Positions 53,049 to 62,402 of a stretch of DNA of 64,000 nucleotides are shown here, piece by piece. The position numbers were made by a program, and so were the translations under genes. Source of the DNA: Prado023 sp963774745. GTDB lineage: Bacteria; Actinomycetota; Actinomycetes; S36-B12; CAIYMF01. Below the pieces are notes generated by a model. That model ran no database searches. It saw only the letters and a program-made list of their open reading frames with translations, and was not told the origin of the DNA. Each line of letters opens with the position of its first letter. The stretch's first letter is position 1. The stretch spans positions 124,001 through 188,000 of the forward strand of contig CAVZGE010000006.1 in NCBI GenBank assembly GCA_963774745.1, in the 5' to 3' direction.

Positions 53049-54497
53049 CTACCAGCAGCCGGTGATGCTCGAGGCGGCCCGGTCGACCGCCGTTCGGGTG
53101 GTGACCCGGCTGTACCGCGTCGGGCGCGAGTTCACGATCGACACGAACACCTTCGTCTGGCCGTCGGCACCAGCGGCGTACCCGGCCAGGGCGATCGAGT
53201 CGGCCACGGTGCCGGTCTTGGCCTGGATCAGCCCGGCGGCGCACTTGGCCGGCTTGGAGCTGAACCGCTTGTTGCTGGCCTTCAGGGTGCCGGTGCGCCC
53301 GGCGACGGGCAGCCATCCCCGCAGGCCGGCCAGCTCGGGGTGGTCGGGGGACAGCGCCCGGGCCAGGGCCGAGGTGAGTGCCCCCGCTGTGAGCCGGCCC
53401 TCGAGCGACAGCCCGCTGCCGTCGACGATCCGCACCCCCTCGAGCGGGACCTGCAGCTCGCGCAGGGTGTCGGCCAGCCCCTGACGTGCTCCAGCCCAGG
53501 TGCCAGGGAGCCCGCGTGCCACCGCGATGTGGCGGAAGAGCATCTCCGCGGTGTCGTTGTCGGAGATCAGCAGCGTGCGCGACACCGCCTCGGCCACCGA
53601 GTGGCCCGGGATGCTGGCCAGGGTGGCCGCCTCCGGCGCCGCGGTGGACTCCCCGGCGTAGGTGGCGCTCACCCCGAGCCTGCCGAGTGCCGCGGCGAAG
53701 TACTTCCCGGCGTCCGCCGTCGCGTCGCGCACCGTGTTGTCGTCACGGGCGAAGGCCCCGACCGGACGCACCTGGCGGGGCAGGTAGGAGTTGGGCCACC
53801 CGCGTGATTGCCCGATGCCCGGGAAGAGGGAGTCGTCGGCGCGGACCGTGATGGTCCGGGGTTCGGTCGAGGACTGGGCCACCGGGGTCGGGATCGGTGG
53901 GGCCGGATCGACCGGGGTCGGTTGCGGTGCGGCAGGGTCCACCGGGGTCGGGATCGGTGAGGTGGCCGGATCCGGTGCAGGGGGCAGTCCCAGCGCGCCG
54001 GCGGTGCTGGCCGCCAGTGCCCGCAGGTCGGCGCTCGAGAGCAGCGGATCGCCACCGGCGACGAGGACCACCTCGTCGGGGGTCGCCCCTGCGCGAACGG
54101 TGGTCGGGAAGCGCTGGTCCGGCCCGAGTGCGGCCAGCACCCCGACGGTCGTGAGGATCTTGGTCGTCGATGCGCCGCGCAGCGAGGCCCCGGCACGGCG
54201 CTGGTAGACGTAGGCGCCGGTGGCGGTGTCCCAGACGGTCATGGTGAACCGCTTGCCCAGGATCTTCGACGCGCTCCGCTTCCTGAGGACCTGGCCGATC
54301 CGGGCGTTCGCGGAGGTGGTCGCAACCCGCGTCCGGGTGGCACTCACGGCCAGCCGGGCATCGTCGGACCGGTCGGTGCTGGCCGCGATCGTCGTGGAGC
54401 TCCCGGGTGGGTGCACGCCTGCCGCGGCAGGGGCGGTCCCGGCCATGAGGGCCAGGGCGCACCCGAGGGCGAGCGTGGTGGGGGCGGTGGGGCGCAT
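53049..54497 (-). CDS. dacB: D-alanyl-D-alanine carboxypeptidase / endopeptidase (PBP4, S13)
   Basis: 482 aa. A cleavable signal peptide is seen (MRPTAPTTLALGCALALMAG, Ala-rich cleavage region). The penicillin-binding motifs SxxK (GASTTKIL), SxN (ISDNDTAEM) and KTG (AKTGTV) are in order. It trims or cleaves peptidoglycan stem peptides outside the membrane. An inserted Pro-rich stretch (about residues 175-210) repeats PTPVDPA-type units, likely a flexible linker and variable in length. TACCGT lies 7 nt before ATG 54497, consistent with a leaderless mRNA. The CYTH gene follows after 9 nt. Confidence 0.92.
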   Translation of the reverse strand: MRPTAPTTLALGCALALMAGTAPAAAGVHPPGSSTTIAASTDRSDDARLAVSATRTRVATTSANARIGQVLRKRSASKILGKRFTMTVWDTATGAYVYQRRAGASLRGASTTKILTTVGVLAALGPDQRFPTTVRAGATPDEVVLVAGGDPLLSSADLRALAASTAGALGLPPAPDPATSPIPTPVDPAAPQPTPVDPAPPIPTPVAQSSTEPRTITVRADDSLFPGIGQSRGWPNSYLPRQVRPVGAFARDDNTVRDATADAGKYFAAALGRLGVSATYAGESTAAPEAATLASIPGHSVAEAVSRTLLISDNDTAEMLFRHIAVARGLPGTWAGARQGLADTLRELQVPLEGVRIVDGSGLSLEGRLTAGALTSALARALSPDHPELAGLRGWLPVAGRTGTLKASNKRFSSKPAKCAAGLIQAKTGTVADSIALAGYAAGADGQTKVFVSIVNSRPTRYSRVTTRTAVDRAASSITGCW

Positions 54498-54504
54498 GCG
54501 CCTC

Positions 54505-54510
54505 ACGGTA
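54505..54510 (-). promoter_or_regulatory. -10 box TACCGT of dacB
   Basis: On the minus strand TACCGT ends 7 nt before ATG 54497. Confidence 0.5.
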
Positions 54511-54581
54511 CCCGCGTCGGGACCGTGACCCACGTCAGCGTGGGGCTAGCGGCCGGCTAAGGGCTGTGGCCCACGGCGTCC

Positions 54582-55799
54582 TCAGCGGGCGCCGAACTCC
54601 GCGAGGCAGTCGCGCAGCTGGGCAACCGCCCAGATGATCTCGTCGGCGGTGATCACCAGCGGTGGGGCCAGGCGGATCGTCGAACCATGGGTGTCCTTGG
54701 CCAGGACGCCGCGAGCCATCAGCGCCTCGCAGACCTGGCGGCCGGTCGCGAGGTCGGGGTCGATGTCCACCCCGGCCCAGGCACCCCGGGAGCGCACCTC
54801 GACCACCCCGTGGCCCACCAGCTTGCCCAGCTCGGCGGCCAGCACGTCGCCGAGCTCCATGGCCCGCTCCTGGAACTCACCGGTCCTCAGCATCCTGACC
54901 ACCGCCCGCCCCACCGCGCACGCCAGCGGGTTCCCCCCGAAGGTGCTGCCGTGCTCGCCGGGCCGGAGCACGTCGAGGACGGCGCGGTCCGCTGCGATCG
55001 CCGAGACCGGCAGCACCCCACCGCCCAGGGCCTTTCCCAGGATGTAGATGTCGGGCACGACACCCTCGTGGTCGCAGGCGAAGGTCCGCCCGGTGCGTGC
55101 CAGCCCGGACTGGATCTCGTCGGCCAGCAGCAGGACGTTGTGCTCGGTGGTCAGGGCGCGCACGTCGCGCAGGTAGCCCTCCGGGGGGATGACGACACCG
55201 CCCTCGCCCTGGATCGGCTCGAGGAGCACCGCGGCGGTGTGCTCGGTGATCGCCGCGCGGAGGGCGTCGAGGTTGCCGTACTCCACCTGGATGAATCCCG
55301 GTGTGTACGGACCGAAGTGGTCGCGGGCGCTGTCGTCGTCGGAGAACGAGACGATGGTCGTGGTCCGACCGTGGAAGTTGCCCTCGGCGACGATGATCGA
55401 GGCCTGGTGGGTGGGGATCCCCTTGACGGTGTACCCCCACTTGCGAGCGACCTTGATCGCGGTCTCGACGGCCTCAGCGCCGGAGTTCATCGGCACGACC
55501 ATGTCCTTGCCGGCCAGGGCGGCGAGCTCGGCGCAGAAGGGGCCGAACTGGTCGTGGTGGAACGCGCGGCTGACCAGGGTCACCCGGTCGAGCTGCTCGT
55601 GGGCCGCGGCGAGGATCTCGGGATGCCCGTGACCGAAGTTCAGCGCCGAGTACCCGGCCAGGCAGTCGAGGTAGCGGTGCCCGGCAACGTCCGTGACCCA
55701 GGCGCCCGCGGCAGTGGCGATCACCACCGGCAGGGGGTGGTAGTTGTGCGCCGAGTGCTCCTCGGCCAACTCGATCAGCGCGTCCGCGTTGTGCTCCAC
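54582..55799 (-). CDS. rocD: Ornithine--oxo-acid transaminase
   Basis: 405 aa, class III PLP aminotransferase. Converts ornithine and 2-oxoglutarate to glutamate-5-semialdehyde and glutamate. Landmarks: AHNYHPLPVVIATAAGAWV and YLDCLAGYSALNFGH at the N-terminus, NSGAEAVETAIKVARKWGY, LLADEIQSGLARTG, and the PLP lysine in YILGKALGGGVLPVSA. GTG 55799 is preceded by GGAGAGG at ideal spacing; the large upstream extension is the shadow of the HerA-like gene. It is 65 nt downstream of the HerA-like gene, same strand. The rest of the arginine pathway is not nearby. Confidence 0.93.
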   Translation of the reverse strand: MEHNADALIELAEEHSAHNYHPLPVVIATAAGAWVTDVAGHRYLDCLAGYSALNFGHGHPEILAAAHEQLDRVTLVSRAFHHDQFGPFCAELAALAGKDMVVPMNSGAEAVETAIKVARKWGYTVKGIPTHQASIIVAEGNFHGRTTTIVSFSDDDSARDHFGPYTPGFIQVEYGNLDALRAAITEHTAAVLLEPIQGEGGVVIPPEGYLRDVRALTTEHNVLLLADEIQSGLARTGRTFACDHEGVVPDIYILGKALGGGVLPVSAIAADRAVLDVLRPGEHGSTFGGNPLACAVGRAVVRMLRTGEFQERAMELGDVLAAELGKLVGHGVVEVRSRGAWAGVDIDPDLATGRQVCEALMARGVLAKDTHGSTIRLAPPLVITADEIIWAVAQLRDCLAEFGAR

Positions 55800-55864
55800 G
55801 TCGTCCTCTCCGTGCTGGTCATGCCCGTGCCCGTCCGAGGTGCAGTCTGCCCGACCGGGGTCGA

Positions 55865-58306
55865 TCAGGTGCCCATCGGGATCCACACCAGGCCGATGGC
55901 GCTGACCTTCACGTCGGACTTCGCGAGCGTGACCGACATCTGGCCCACGGCCGCTGCCCTGGTGGCCCACTCCGAGCGGATCGCGGCCATCTCGGCATCG
56001 AGCTCGGCCTGCAGGTCGGCGTACACCGCCTGGAGCTCCTCGACCTTGTCCTCGGCGGCGCCCACCCGGTTCGAGGCGGCCGATGCCCGCTTCGCGGCGG
56101 AGGTCACCGAGGTCTTGCGCCCGCCGAACAGCCCGCCGAGCATGCCCATCGCATCGGAGCTGATCGCGCTGCTGCGCGCCTCGCGCTGGCGGTCCAGCGT
56201 GTTGGTCGCGGTGTCGATCCTGCGCTGGGCGGCCGTGAGCTTGGTCTGGTACTTGGACTGCAGGGCAGCGATCTCCCTGTCCGCGGCGTCGGCGGCAGCG
56301 GCCTGGCACCGGGCGCCGAAGTCCTGGGCGGACTCCCCGATCCGGCCATAGAGCTTGAGCTCCGGGTTGGTCGGGACGTCGACCGTCATCGAGCGTTGGA
56401 GCGTGTCGGCCAGGTCACGCTGCAGGGTGGTCCACCAGGTCCTGGAGCCGACCTCGGTCGGGGGGAACCGGTAGACGGCACCGGGAGGCGGGGTGGGCAG
56501 CAGGTCGCGGTCGTCGTAGTCGACGGCGCGGAACTGCTCCGCCGTCGGGAACGGCGACAGGGGAGTCAGGACCGCCTCGTACTCCTGGTCGAGCACGATG
56601 CCGGCCTTGGCGTCGTCGAAGCGCAGCAGCACCCGGGCGATGGCCCCCGGGGCGAGCCGGTGGCCCGGGACGGCCCCGACGGAGGCCGCCCAGCTCGCGG
56701 CCGGGTCCAGGAAGTGCACGGGGATGCCGGCGGCGACCTTCGGCTGCACGGGGGTCTCGTCGGCCGCGAGCGGGCCGGCGGGCGCGGGCGCCGGGGGTGC
56801 GGCAGGAGCCGCGGGTGTGGTCGGTGCCGCAGGAGCGGCAGGCGGTGGCGCTGCCGGGGTTGGCGGTGAAGGGGGTGCGGCGGGGGCGACCGGCGCAGCG
56901 GGAGCGGCGGGGGCGGCGGGTGCCGCGGGAGCCGCGGCGGCCTTCAGCGACGTGATCTGCTCCCGGGTCAGTGGTCCGCGCAGGTAGCTCATCGCCCAGC
57001 GCGTGGTGAACACCGAGACGGAGTCCCTGCTGGCCCGCTTCATCACGAACTCGCGCTTGCCGAGCCCGGAGATCGTGTCCCCGACGGCGCGCGGATCGAC
57101 CGCGCCCGCGGCGCTGGTCAGCCCATCGACCAGTCGCGCCTTGTCCTGCTCGGTCTGCAGCCGGCCGATCATCCACGTACCGGCGTTCGACAGCGCCTTG
57201 TAGTCCACGTCGACGGGGTTCTGCGTCGAGAGCACCACGCCCACGCCGAACGCGCGCGCCTGCTTGAGCAGCAGCATGATCGGGGGCTTCGTGGGCGGGT
57301 TGCCGTTCGGGGGGAGGTAGCCGGCGACCTCGTCCATGTAGAGCAGGGTGCGCAGGTCCGAGGTGCCCGACTGGCGGCGCATCCACGAGATCAGCTTGGC
57401 CAGGACCACCGACACCGCTGACTGCCGCTGGGCGTCGTCCAGGTGCGCGATCGACACGACCGCGCAGCGGGGGCGGCCATCGGGGGTGCGCAGCATCGAG
57501 GCGATGTCGATCCGTTGCCCGACCAGCCAGGACGCGAACGCCGGCGAGGCGAGCAGCCCGTTGAGCTTCAGCGCCAGCTTCATCCGTTCGTCGGCGGGGT
57601 AGTAGGAGTCCAGCTCCAGGACCCCGATCTTGCGCACGGGCGGCTGCTGCACGGAGGCCACCAGGGTCGCGAGGTCCAGGGCGCGGCCGTGGAGCCAGGC
57701 GTCGTTGATGATGGTGGACAGCAGGATGTGCTCCCGCGAGCTCAGCGGGTCAGCCTCGATCCCCACGAGGTTGAGCAGGCTGGAGACGTAGGCATCGATC
57801 TCCTCCTGCACCGCCTGGGGATCGCTCATGTCCCCTGGGACGTCGAGGGTCCCGATGATGTTCAAGCCGACGCCGTGCGCGGAGCCCGGGGTGTAGATGG
57901 TGACATCGACGGCCTCGTGCAGGGCGCGGACCTGCTCGGCGCCCAGGCCCCACCCGGCCAGGCCCTTGGTCCACGCCTCGGACTGGCCGGCAGCGAACTC
58001 CGGCACCGATTGCCCGGCCTTGCCCGCGTCGCCCTCGTTGACCCACGGCTCGAACTCGGCCGGTGCCAGGTTCGGGAAGGTCAGGGCGAGATTGGTGAGG
58101 TCGCCCTTCGGGTCGATGAGCAGCGCCGGCACGCCGGCGGCCAGGCACTCCTCGATCAGGACCACGCCCAGCCCGGTCTTGCCCGAGCCGGTCATGCCGA
58201 CGATCACGCCATGCGTGGTCAGCTCGTCGGTCGGGATCCCCGCCGGGTCCGCGGTCCGGGCATGGGTTGCGGGATCGACGATCCCGCCCAGTCTCAGCTC
58301 AGCCAT
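55865..58306 (-). CDS. HerA-like ATPase (DUF853 family) with Ala/Pro linker and C-terminal coiled coil
   Basis: 813 aa. HerA/FtsK-type P-loop ATPase: Walker A GMTGSGKTGLGV (about residue 37), DPKGDLTN, Walker B TLLYMDEVAGYL, and a sensor region STQNPVDVDYKAL. After the ATPase (~450 aa) come an Ala/Pro-rich linker (about 455-520), a conserved domain, and a long helical, coiled-coil-like segment (about 680-790). HerA-like proteins pump DNA or act in repair and defence complexes. No NurA-like nuclease is adjacent, so the role is open. TAGGCT lies 6 nt before ATG 58306, a leaderless layout. Confidence 0.85.
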   Translation of the reverse strand: MAELRLGGIVDPATHARTADPAGIPTDELTTHGVIVGMTGSGKTGLGVVLIEECLAAGVPALLIDPKGDLTNLALTFPNLAPAEFEPWVNEGDAGKAGQSVPEFAAGQSEAWTKGLAGWGLGAEQVRALHEAVDVTIYTPGSAHGVGLNIIGTLDVPGDMSDPQAVQEEIDAYVSSLLNLVGIEADPLSSREHILLSTIINDAWLHGRALDLATLVASVQQPPVRKIGVLELDSYYPADERMKLALKLNGLLASPAFASWLVGQRIDIASMLRTPDGRPRCAVVSIAHLDDAQRQSAVSVVLAKLISWMRRQSGTSDLRTLLYMDEVAGYLPPNGNPPTKPPIMLLLKQARAFGVGVVLSTQNPVDVDYKALSNAGTWMIGRLQTEQDKARLVDGLTSAAGAVDPRAVGDTISGLGKREFVMKRASRDSVSVFTTRWAMSYLRGPLTREQITSLKAAAAPAAPAAPAAPAAPVAPAAPPSPPTPAAPPPAAPAAPTTPAAPAAPPAPAPAGPLAADETPVQPKVAAGIPVHFLDPAASWAASVGAVPGHRLAPGAIARVLLRFDDAKAGIVLDQEYEAVLTPLSPFPTAEQFRAVDYDDRDLLPTPPPGAVYRFPPTEVGSRTWWTTLQRDLADTLQRSMTVDVPTNPELKLYGRIGESAQDFGARCQAAAADAADREIAALQSKYQTKLTAAQRRIDTATNTLDRQREARSSAISSDAMGMLGGLFGGRKTSVTSAAKRASAASNRVGAAEDKVEELQAVYADLQAELDAEMAAIRSEWATRAAAVGQMSVTLAKSDVKVSAIGLVWIPMGT

Positions 58307-58312
58307 GCCGAC

Positions 58313-58318
58313 AGCCTA
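58313..58318 (-). promoter_or_regulatory. -10 box TAGGCT of the HerA-like gene
   Basis: On the minus strand TAGGCT ends 6 nt before ATG 58306. Confidence 0.5.
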
Positions 58319-58405
58319 GGGAGGGCGGCTGACACCCGGCGCGCCGAACGGCGTCACCGCCGACGGAACCCGGGTCGCCGCCACGGGCCGGGTGAGCGGG
58401 TGCGC

Positions 58406-59566
58406 CTACGGGCGCGGGCAGACGGGCTGGTCCGCGGTGGTCGTGTCGAACGTCGTGGTCGGGCTCGGCTCCGCGCTCGGGGTGGGGTCGGCAGCACCCC
58501 CCGCCGCGGCGGTCTGCGTGGGCCCCCCGCTGGCCGCATCGGAGCCACTCCCGCTCGGGGACGGCGTCGGCCTGGGCGTCAGCGGCTGGTCGGCGCGCAG
58601 CTTCGCCCACATCTCGTCGGCCTCCGGCTGGGCCCACTGGACGCGATTGGGGTTCGGCGGGTACGCCTCCCAGGGCACGGTCGTGAACTCGATCGCGTCC
58701 AGGCCGATCTCGCGCACCCGAACGGCGACCGAGGCCATCGAGCGGATGCTGCCGATGCCCGTGTCCGTGGTCACGGACCTGGTCACGGCGTCGAGGAAGT
58801 CGTACAGCTCGACGGGGTTGAAGAGCACGCCGCTGGAGGTCACCTCCTGGATCAGGGAGGACAGGAACGCCTGCTGGCGCTCGATGCGGCCGGTGTCCGA
58901 GCCGTCCCCGCCGCTGACCCCCTTGCGCACCCGCACGTAGTCCAGGGCCTGCTTGCCGTCGAGGGTCTGGCAGCCGGGCTCGAAGGAGATCTTCGAGTTC
59001 GGGTCGCTGATGGGATCGGGGATGTAGACGGTGACCCCGCCGACCGCATCGACCATGTCGACGAAGCCGACGAAGTCCACGACGACGAAGTGGTCGATGC
59101 GCAGCCCGGTGAGGGCCTCGACGGTGCGCTGCACGCACACCGGCCCGCCGATCGGGTACGCGGCGTTGAACTGGCGCAGCGCGCCCGGAACGGTGCGGCC
59201 GTCAGGGCCGATGCAGTCGGGCATCTGGACCATCGAGTCGCGCGGGATGCTGACGCCCGCCGCCCAGGTGTTGTCCGCGGAGAGGTGCAGGACCATCGTG
59301 GTGTCGGCCAGGCCGGGGGAGTCGCCCCCGATGACGTTGTTGGCGCCCTCCCGGGTGTCCGACCCGATGGCCAGGACGTTGAGCGCCTCGTTCTCCTTGG
59401 CCGGGCGAACGTCACCGAGCCCGTTCGTCGGGTCGATGGTCGTGATGTTGGCGTCCAGCCGCTGGTAGGCGCTCCACAGGGCGATGCCGGCGATCGCGAG
59501 CACGGCGAGCAGGACGCCGACGACCACCCAGGGCCAGCGCCGGCGTCGCGCACGCTCCTGCTTCAT
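58406..59566 (-). CDS. LytR-CpsA-Psr (LCP) family protein
   Basis: 386 aa. A short basic cytoplasmic tail and a single TM anchor (WPWVVVGVLLAVLAIAGIAL) precede an extracytoplasmic LCP domain (LNVLAIGSDTRE, VSIPRDSMVQMPD, LDYVRVRKGVSGGDGSDTGR, with the conserved Asp and Arg residues). LCP enzymes attach phosphate-containing glycopolymers to peptidoglycan. The C-terminal ~60 residues are Ser/Pro/Thr-rich, a likely wall-spanning tail. ATG 59566 has AGGAGG at 5-nt spacing; a GTG one codon upstream is an alternative. Confidence 0.92.
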   Translation of the reverse strand: MKQERARRRRWPWVVVGVLLAVLAIAGIALWSAYQRLDANITTIDPTNGLGDVRPAKENEALNVLAIGSDTREGANNVIGGDSPGLADTTMVLHLSADNTWAAGVSIPRDSMVQMPDCIGPDGRTVPGALRQFNAAYPIGGPVCVQRTVEALTGLRIDHFVVVDFVGFVDMVDAVGGVTVYIPDPISDPNSKISFEPGCQTLDGKQALDYVRVRKGVSGGDGSDTGRIERQQAFLSSLIQEVTSSGVLFNPVELYDFLDAVTRSVTTDTGIGSIRSMASVAVRVREIGLDAIEFTTVPWEAYPPNPNRVQWAQPEADEMWAKLRADQPLTPRPTPSPSGSGSDAASGGPTQTAAAGGAADPTPSAEPSPTTTFDTTTADQPVCPRP

Positions 59567-59662
59567 CACGTCCTCCTGGGCGGCGCGACGTCCGGGTCAG
59601 CGCTTGAGGCGAGGGTAGCCCGGTACGGCCGGACGGGGTGTCGTGAGCGGGCGTCGCCGCAC

Positions 59663-60610
59663 TCAGCGGGCGGCCAGGGCGGACAGGGCGTCCAGCCGGG
59701 AGCGGTCGAAGGCCGCCGCCCCGCCCAGGTCGCTGGCGACGATCCGGGCCAGGACCTGCCCCCGGTGCAGCGCCTCGGGAACCGGCAGCCCCGCGAACAG
59801 CAGCCCGTCGAGGAATCCGGTCGCGAGGCTGTCACCCGCACCGGTGGTGTCGACGATCGGCAGGTCGAGCCCGGGGGGCGGCTCGGCGGTGACGATCGGC
59901 CGGCCGCTGTCGCGGCGCACCACCATGGCACCGCGCGCCCCCATGCCGAACACCACGAGCGACGCGGGACCCGCGGCGAACCAGGCTTCGGCGGCCGCCA
60001 CCGGATCGTCGAGGTGGGCCGCGGAGGCGAAGAGGAAGTCGGCTGAGGCGATGAAGTCCGCGCGGTAGGGATCAGCGGGGTCGCGCACGTCCTGCAGGTC
60101 CACGGCCACCGGCAGCCCGCGGGTGCGCGCGCGGGCGACGACGTCGCGCGCCCAGTTGGGCAGGGACGCCAGCACGAGGTCGGCTCCGGACAGTGCTGCT
60201 TCGACGCAGTGCTCCGGCGGGCGCAGCGTCATGTGCGATCCGCCGTCGAAGAAGAAGGTGCGGCGCCCGTCGGGGCGCACGAAGTTGACCGACCGCGCCG
60301 TGCCGGCGGGGTCGTCGAACATCAGCGAGGTGTCGACCCCGTCGGCGGCCAGCACGCCTCGGACGAGGCCGCCGATCACGTCGGCGCCGGTGCTGCCCAG
60401 GATCCGCGTGCGGTGCCCGAGACGGGCGCACGCCCGGGCGGTGAACGCCGCGGCGTGGCCCACGGTGTCCACGTTGCGCACGAAGTGCCCGTCGGCCTCG
60501 AGGTCGGGGTCGTCCTGCGCCAGGACCACCAGGGTGTCCAGCCCCGGGTTGCCCACCACGGTGATGCGGCCCGGGAGCCAGGGCGTCGGGGCGCGCTCAG
60601 TCCAGGACAT
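59663..60610 (-). CDS. PfkB-family carbohydrate kinase
   Basis: 315 aa ribokinase-fold kinase. The N-terminal ITVVGNPGLDTLVVL and the C-terminal anion-hole/catalytic motif DTTGAGDSLATGFLDG (base Asp) mark an active PfkB kinase. The sugar or nucleoside substrate cannot be told. It overlaps the upstream DUF1015 gene by 14 nt on the same strand, so the two are co-transcribed and probably translationally linked. Confidence 0.9.
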   Translation of the reverse strand: MSWTERAPTPWLPGRITVVGNPGLDTLVVLAQDDPDLEADGHFVRNVDTVGHAAAFTARACARLGHRTRILGSTGADVIGGLVRGVLAADGVDTSLMFDDPAGTARSVNFVRPDGRRTFFFDGGSHMTLRPPEHCVEAALSGADLVLASLPNWARDVVARARTRGLPVAVDLQDVRDPADPYRADFIASADFLFASAAHLDDPVAAAEAWFAAGPASLVVFGMGARGAMVVRRDSGRPIVTAEPPPGLDLPIVDTTGAGDSLATGFLDGLLFAGLPVPEALHRGQVLARIVASDLGGAAAFDRSRLDALSALAAR

Positions 60611-61814
60611 GGCTGACCAGGCCGTCGAGCAGCTTCGGCTCGAACCACGTGGACTTCGGCGGCATGATCCCGCCCGCGTCGGCGACGCCGATCAGGTCCG
60701 CGACAGTCGTCGGGTGCATCGAGATGGCGGCCGTCCAGGCGCCGCTGTCGACGGCGGCCGCGAGCTCGCTGAGCGGGCGCACCCCGCCGACGAAGCCGAT
60801 CCGGGGATCCCGGCGGGGGTCGCCGATGCCCAGCACGGGTTCGAGGAGATGCTGTTGCAGCACGGCGACGTCGAGCTGGTCGACGGGGTCGTCGACGCCG
60901 CGCAGGGCGGCGGGGGCCGTCAGCCGGTACCAGCGACCGGCGAGGTAGAGGCCGAACCGGCCGGGTGCCGCCGGGGTGACCGGCCCGTCCGAGGGCTCCA
61001 CGGTGAAGTGGCGCTCCGCTCCGGCCAGGACCGCCTGCGCGTCCATCCCATCAGGCGCCCGGACCAGCCGGTTGTACGCCAGGATCCGGACCTCGTCGGC
61101 GGGGAAGGCCACGGCCAGGAACAGCCCGGTGGACCCGGTCGGCCGCTGGGCGTGGACCATCGACGCGGCGGCGCTGCGGTGGTGGCCGTCGGCGATGTAG
61201 AGCGCGGGAAGATCCTCGAACGCCGCGACCAGGGCGGCGACCAGGGCCGGGTCGCTGATCGGCCAGAGCTCGTGACGCACGCCGCCGGGTCCCTCGACGC
61301 GAGTGGGTGCGGGTCCGGCGGTGGCGCTCGCGACGACCAGCGCGATGTCCGCGCTGGAGCGGTGGATCAGGAAGGCGGGCCCGGTCTGGGCGCCCACCGC
61401 CCGGATCTGCGCGGCGCGGTCGGACTGCTTGTCGGGCCGTGTGGTCTCGTGCCGGCGGATCCGCCCGCTGTCGTAGGCCGCCACGCTGGCGCCCCCGACG
61501 ACACCGGTCTGGGCGTGATCGTCGCGGGTCATCCGGTAGGCGTGGAAGCAGGCATCGGGATCCCGCACGAGCATCCCCTGGGCCTGCAGCCGCGCGAAGG
61601 CCGATGCAGCCAGGGCGTAGGCCTCAGCGCTGTCGGCCGGTGCACCCGGGGGCAGGTCGATGTCGGGGCGGGAGACATGCAGGAACGAGTGCGGCCGCCC
61701 CGCTGCCATGGCCAGGGCCTCGGCACGATCCATGACGTCGTAGGGGAGCTCGGCCACCTCGCCTGCGGCGGCCGGGGGCGGGCAGAGGCCGCGGATCGGC
61801 TCGAAGAGGCTCAC
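60597..61814 (-). CDS. DUF1015 family protein
   Basis: 405 aa. Clear DUF1015 features: FEPIRGLCPP at the N-terminus, LPYDVMDRAEA, and the conserved YIADGHHRSAAA. Family members are conserved and often near serine-biosynthesis or sugar genes, but the biochemical role is not established here. GTG 61814 lies 8 nt after a TACGAT box and inside a 15-bp palindrome. The following kinase gene overlaps its end by 14 nt. Confidence 0.9.
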   Translation of the reverse strand: MSLFEPIRGLCPPPAAAGEVAELPYDVMDRAEALAMAAGRPHSFLHVSRPDIDLPPGAPADSAEAYALAASAFARLQAQGMLVRDPDACFHAYRMTRDDHAQTGVVGGASVAAYDSGRIRRHETTRPDKQSDRAAQIRAVGAQTGPAFLIHRSSADIALVVASATAGPAPTRVEGPGGVRHELWPISDPALVAALVAAFEDLPALYIADGHHRSAAASMVHAQRPTGSTGLFLAVAFPADEVRILAYNRLVRAPDGMDAQAVLAGAERHFTVEPSDGPVTPAAPGRFGLYLAGRWYRLTAPAALRGVDDPVDQLDVAVLQQHLLEPVLGIGDPRRDPRIGFVGGVRPLSELAAAVDSGAWTAAISMHPTTVADLIGVADAGGIMPPKSTWFEPKLLDGLVSHVLD

Positions 61815-61827
61815 GATGGTCCATCGT
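61813..61827. promoter_or_regulatory. 15-bp palindrome over the DUF1015 start codon
   Basis: ACGATGG-T-CCATCGT is a perfect inverted repeat spanning the GTG start and the TACGAT -10-like box of the DUF1015 gene. It could be an operator or a start-codon-sequestering hairpin. Confidence 0.35.
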
Positions 61828-61868
61828 AGGCGGCCCGGCGAGCGGCTCAGGTCGGCCCCCGGCCGGCC

Positions 61869-62402
61869 TCAGTGCGCGAACGTGACGGTGATCCGGGCCC
61901 GGGCCAGCGTGTGGAAGGCCAGGTGGAAGGCGACGCCCACGGGGGATCCGCCGGCCTCGATGCCCAGGTGCTCGACGTCCATCGCGTGCACGACGAACAT
62001 GTAGCGGTGCGGGTGGTCGCCCTGCGGCGGCGCCGCGCCCCCGTAGCCTGCGGATCCGAAGTCCGTGCTCGCGTGGAACCCGCCGGGCAGGGTCGAGTCG
62101 TCGGCACCAGCACCCCGGGCGAGCTCAGTCACCGAGGCGGGCAGGTCCACGACCGACCAGTGCCAGAAGCCGCACCCCGTGGGGGCGTCCGGGTCGAAGC
62201 AGGTGACGACATACCCCTTCGTGCCAGCCGGAGCACCGTCCCAGGACAGGTGCGGGGAGACGTTCTGCCCTCCGGCGGACCCGTGCACATGCGGTGTGGG
62301 CATGACCGCGCCGTCCACGAGGTCGGTGCTGGTGACCGTGAACCATGGACGGGGCGGAAGGTACTCATAGGGGTCTGGGGCGATCGGACGCTCCAAGGAC
62401 AT
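61869..62402 (-). CDS. YbhB/YbcL (Raf kinase inhibitor-like, PEBP) family protein
   Basis: 177 aa, phosphatidylethanolamine-binding-protein fold. Typical bacterial PEBP motifs are GGQNVSPHLSWDGAP, CFDPDAPTGCGFWHW and PHRYMFVVHAMDV. Function in bacteria is poorly defined. ATG 62402 has a very strong GGGAGGAGG ribosome site. There is no signal peptide. It stands alone, with 54 nt to the DUF1015 start. Confidence 0.92.
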   Translation of the reverse strand: MSLERPIAPDPYEYLPPRPWFTVTSTDLVDGAVMPTPHVHGSAGGQNVSPHLSWDGAPAGTKGYVVTCFDPDAPTGCGFWHWSVVDLPASVTELARGAGADDSTLPGGFHASTDFGSAGYGGAAPPQGDHPHRYMFVVHAMDVEHLGIEAGGSPVGVAFHLAFHTLARARITVTFAH

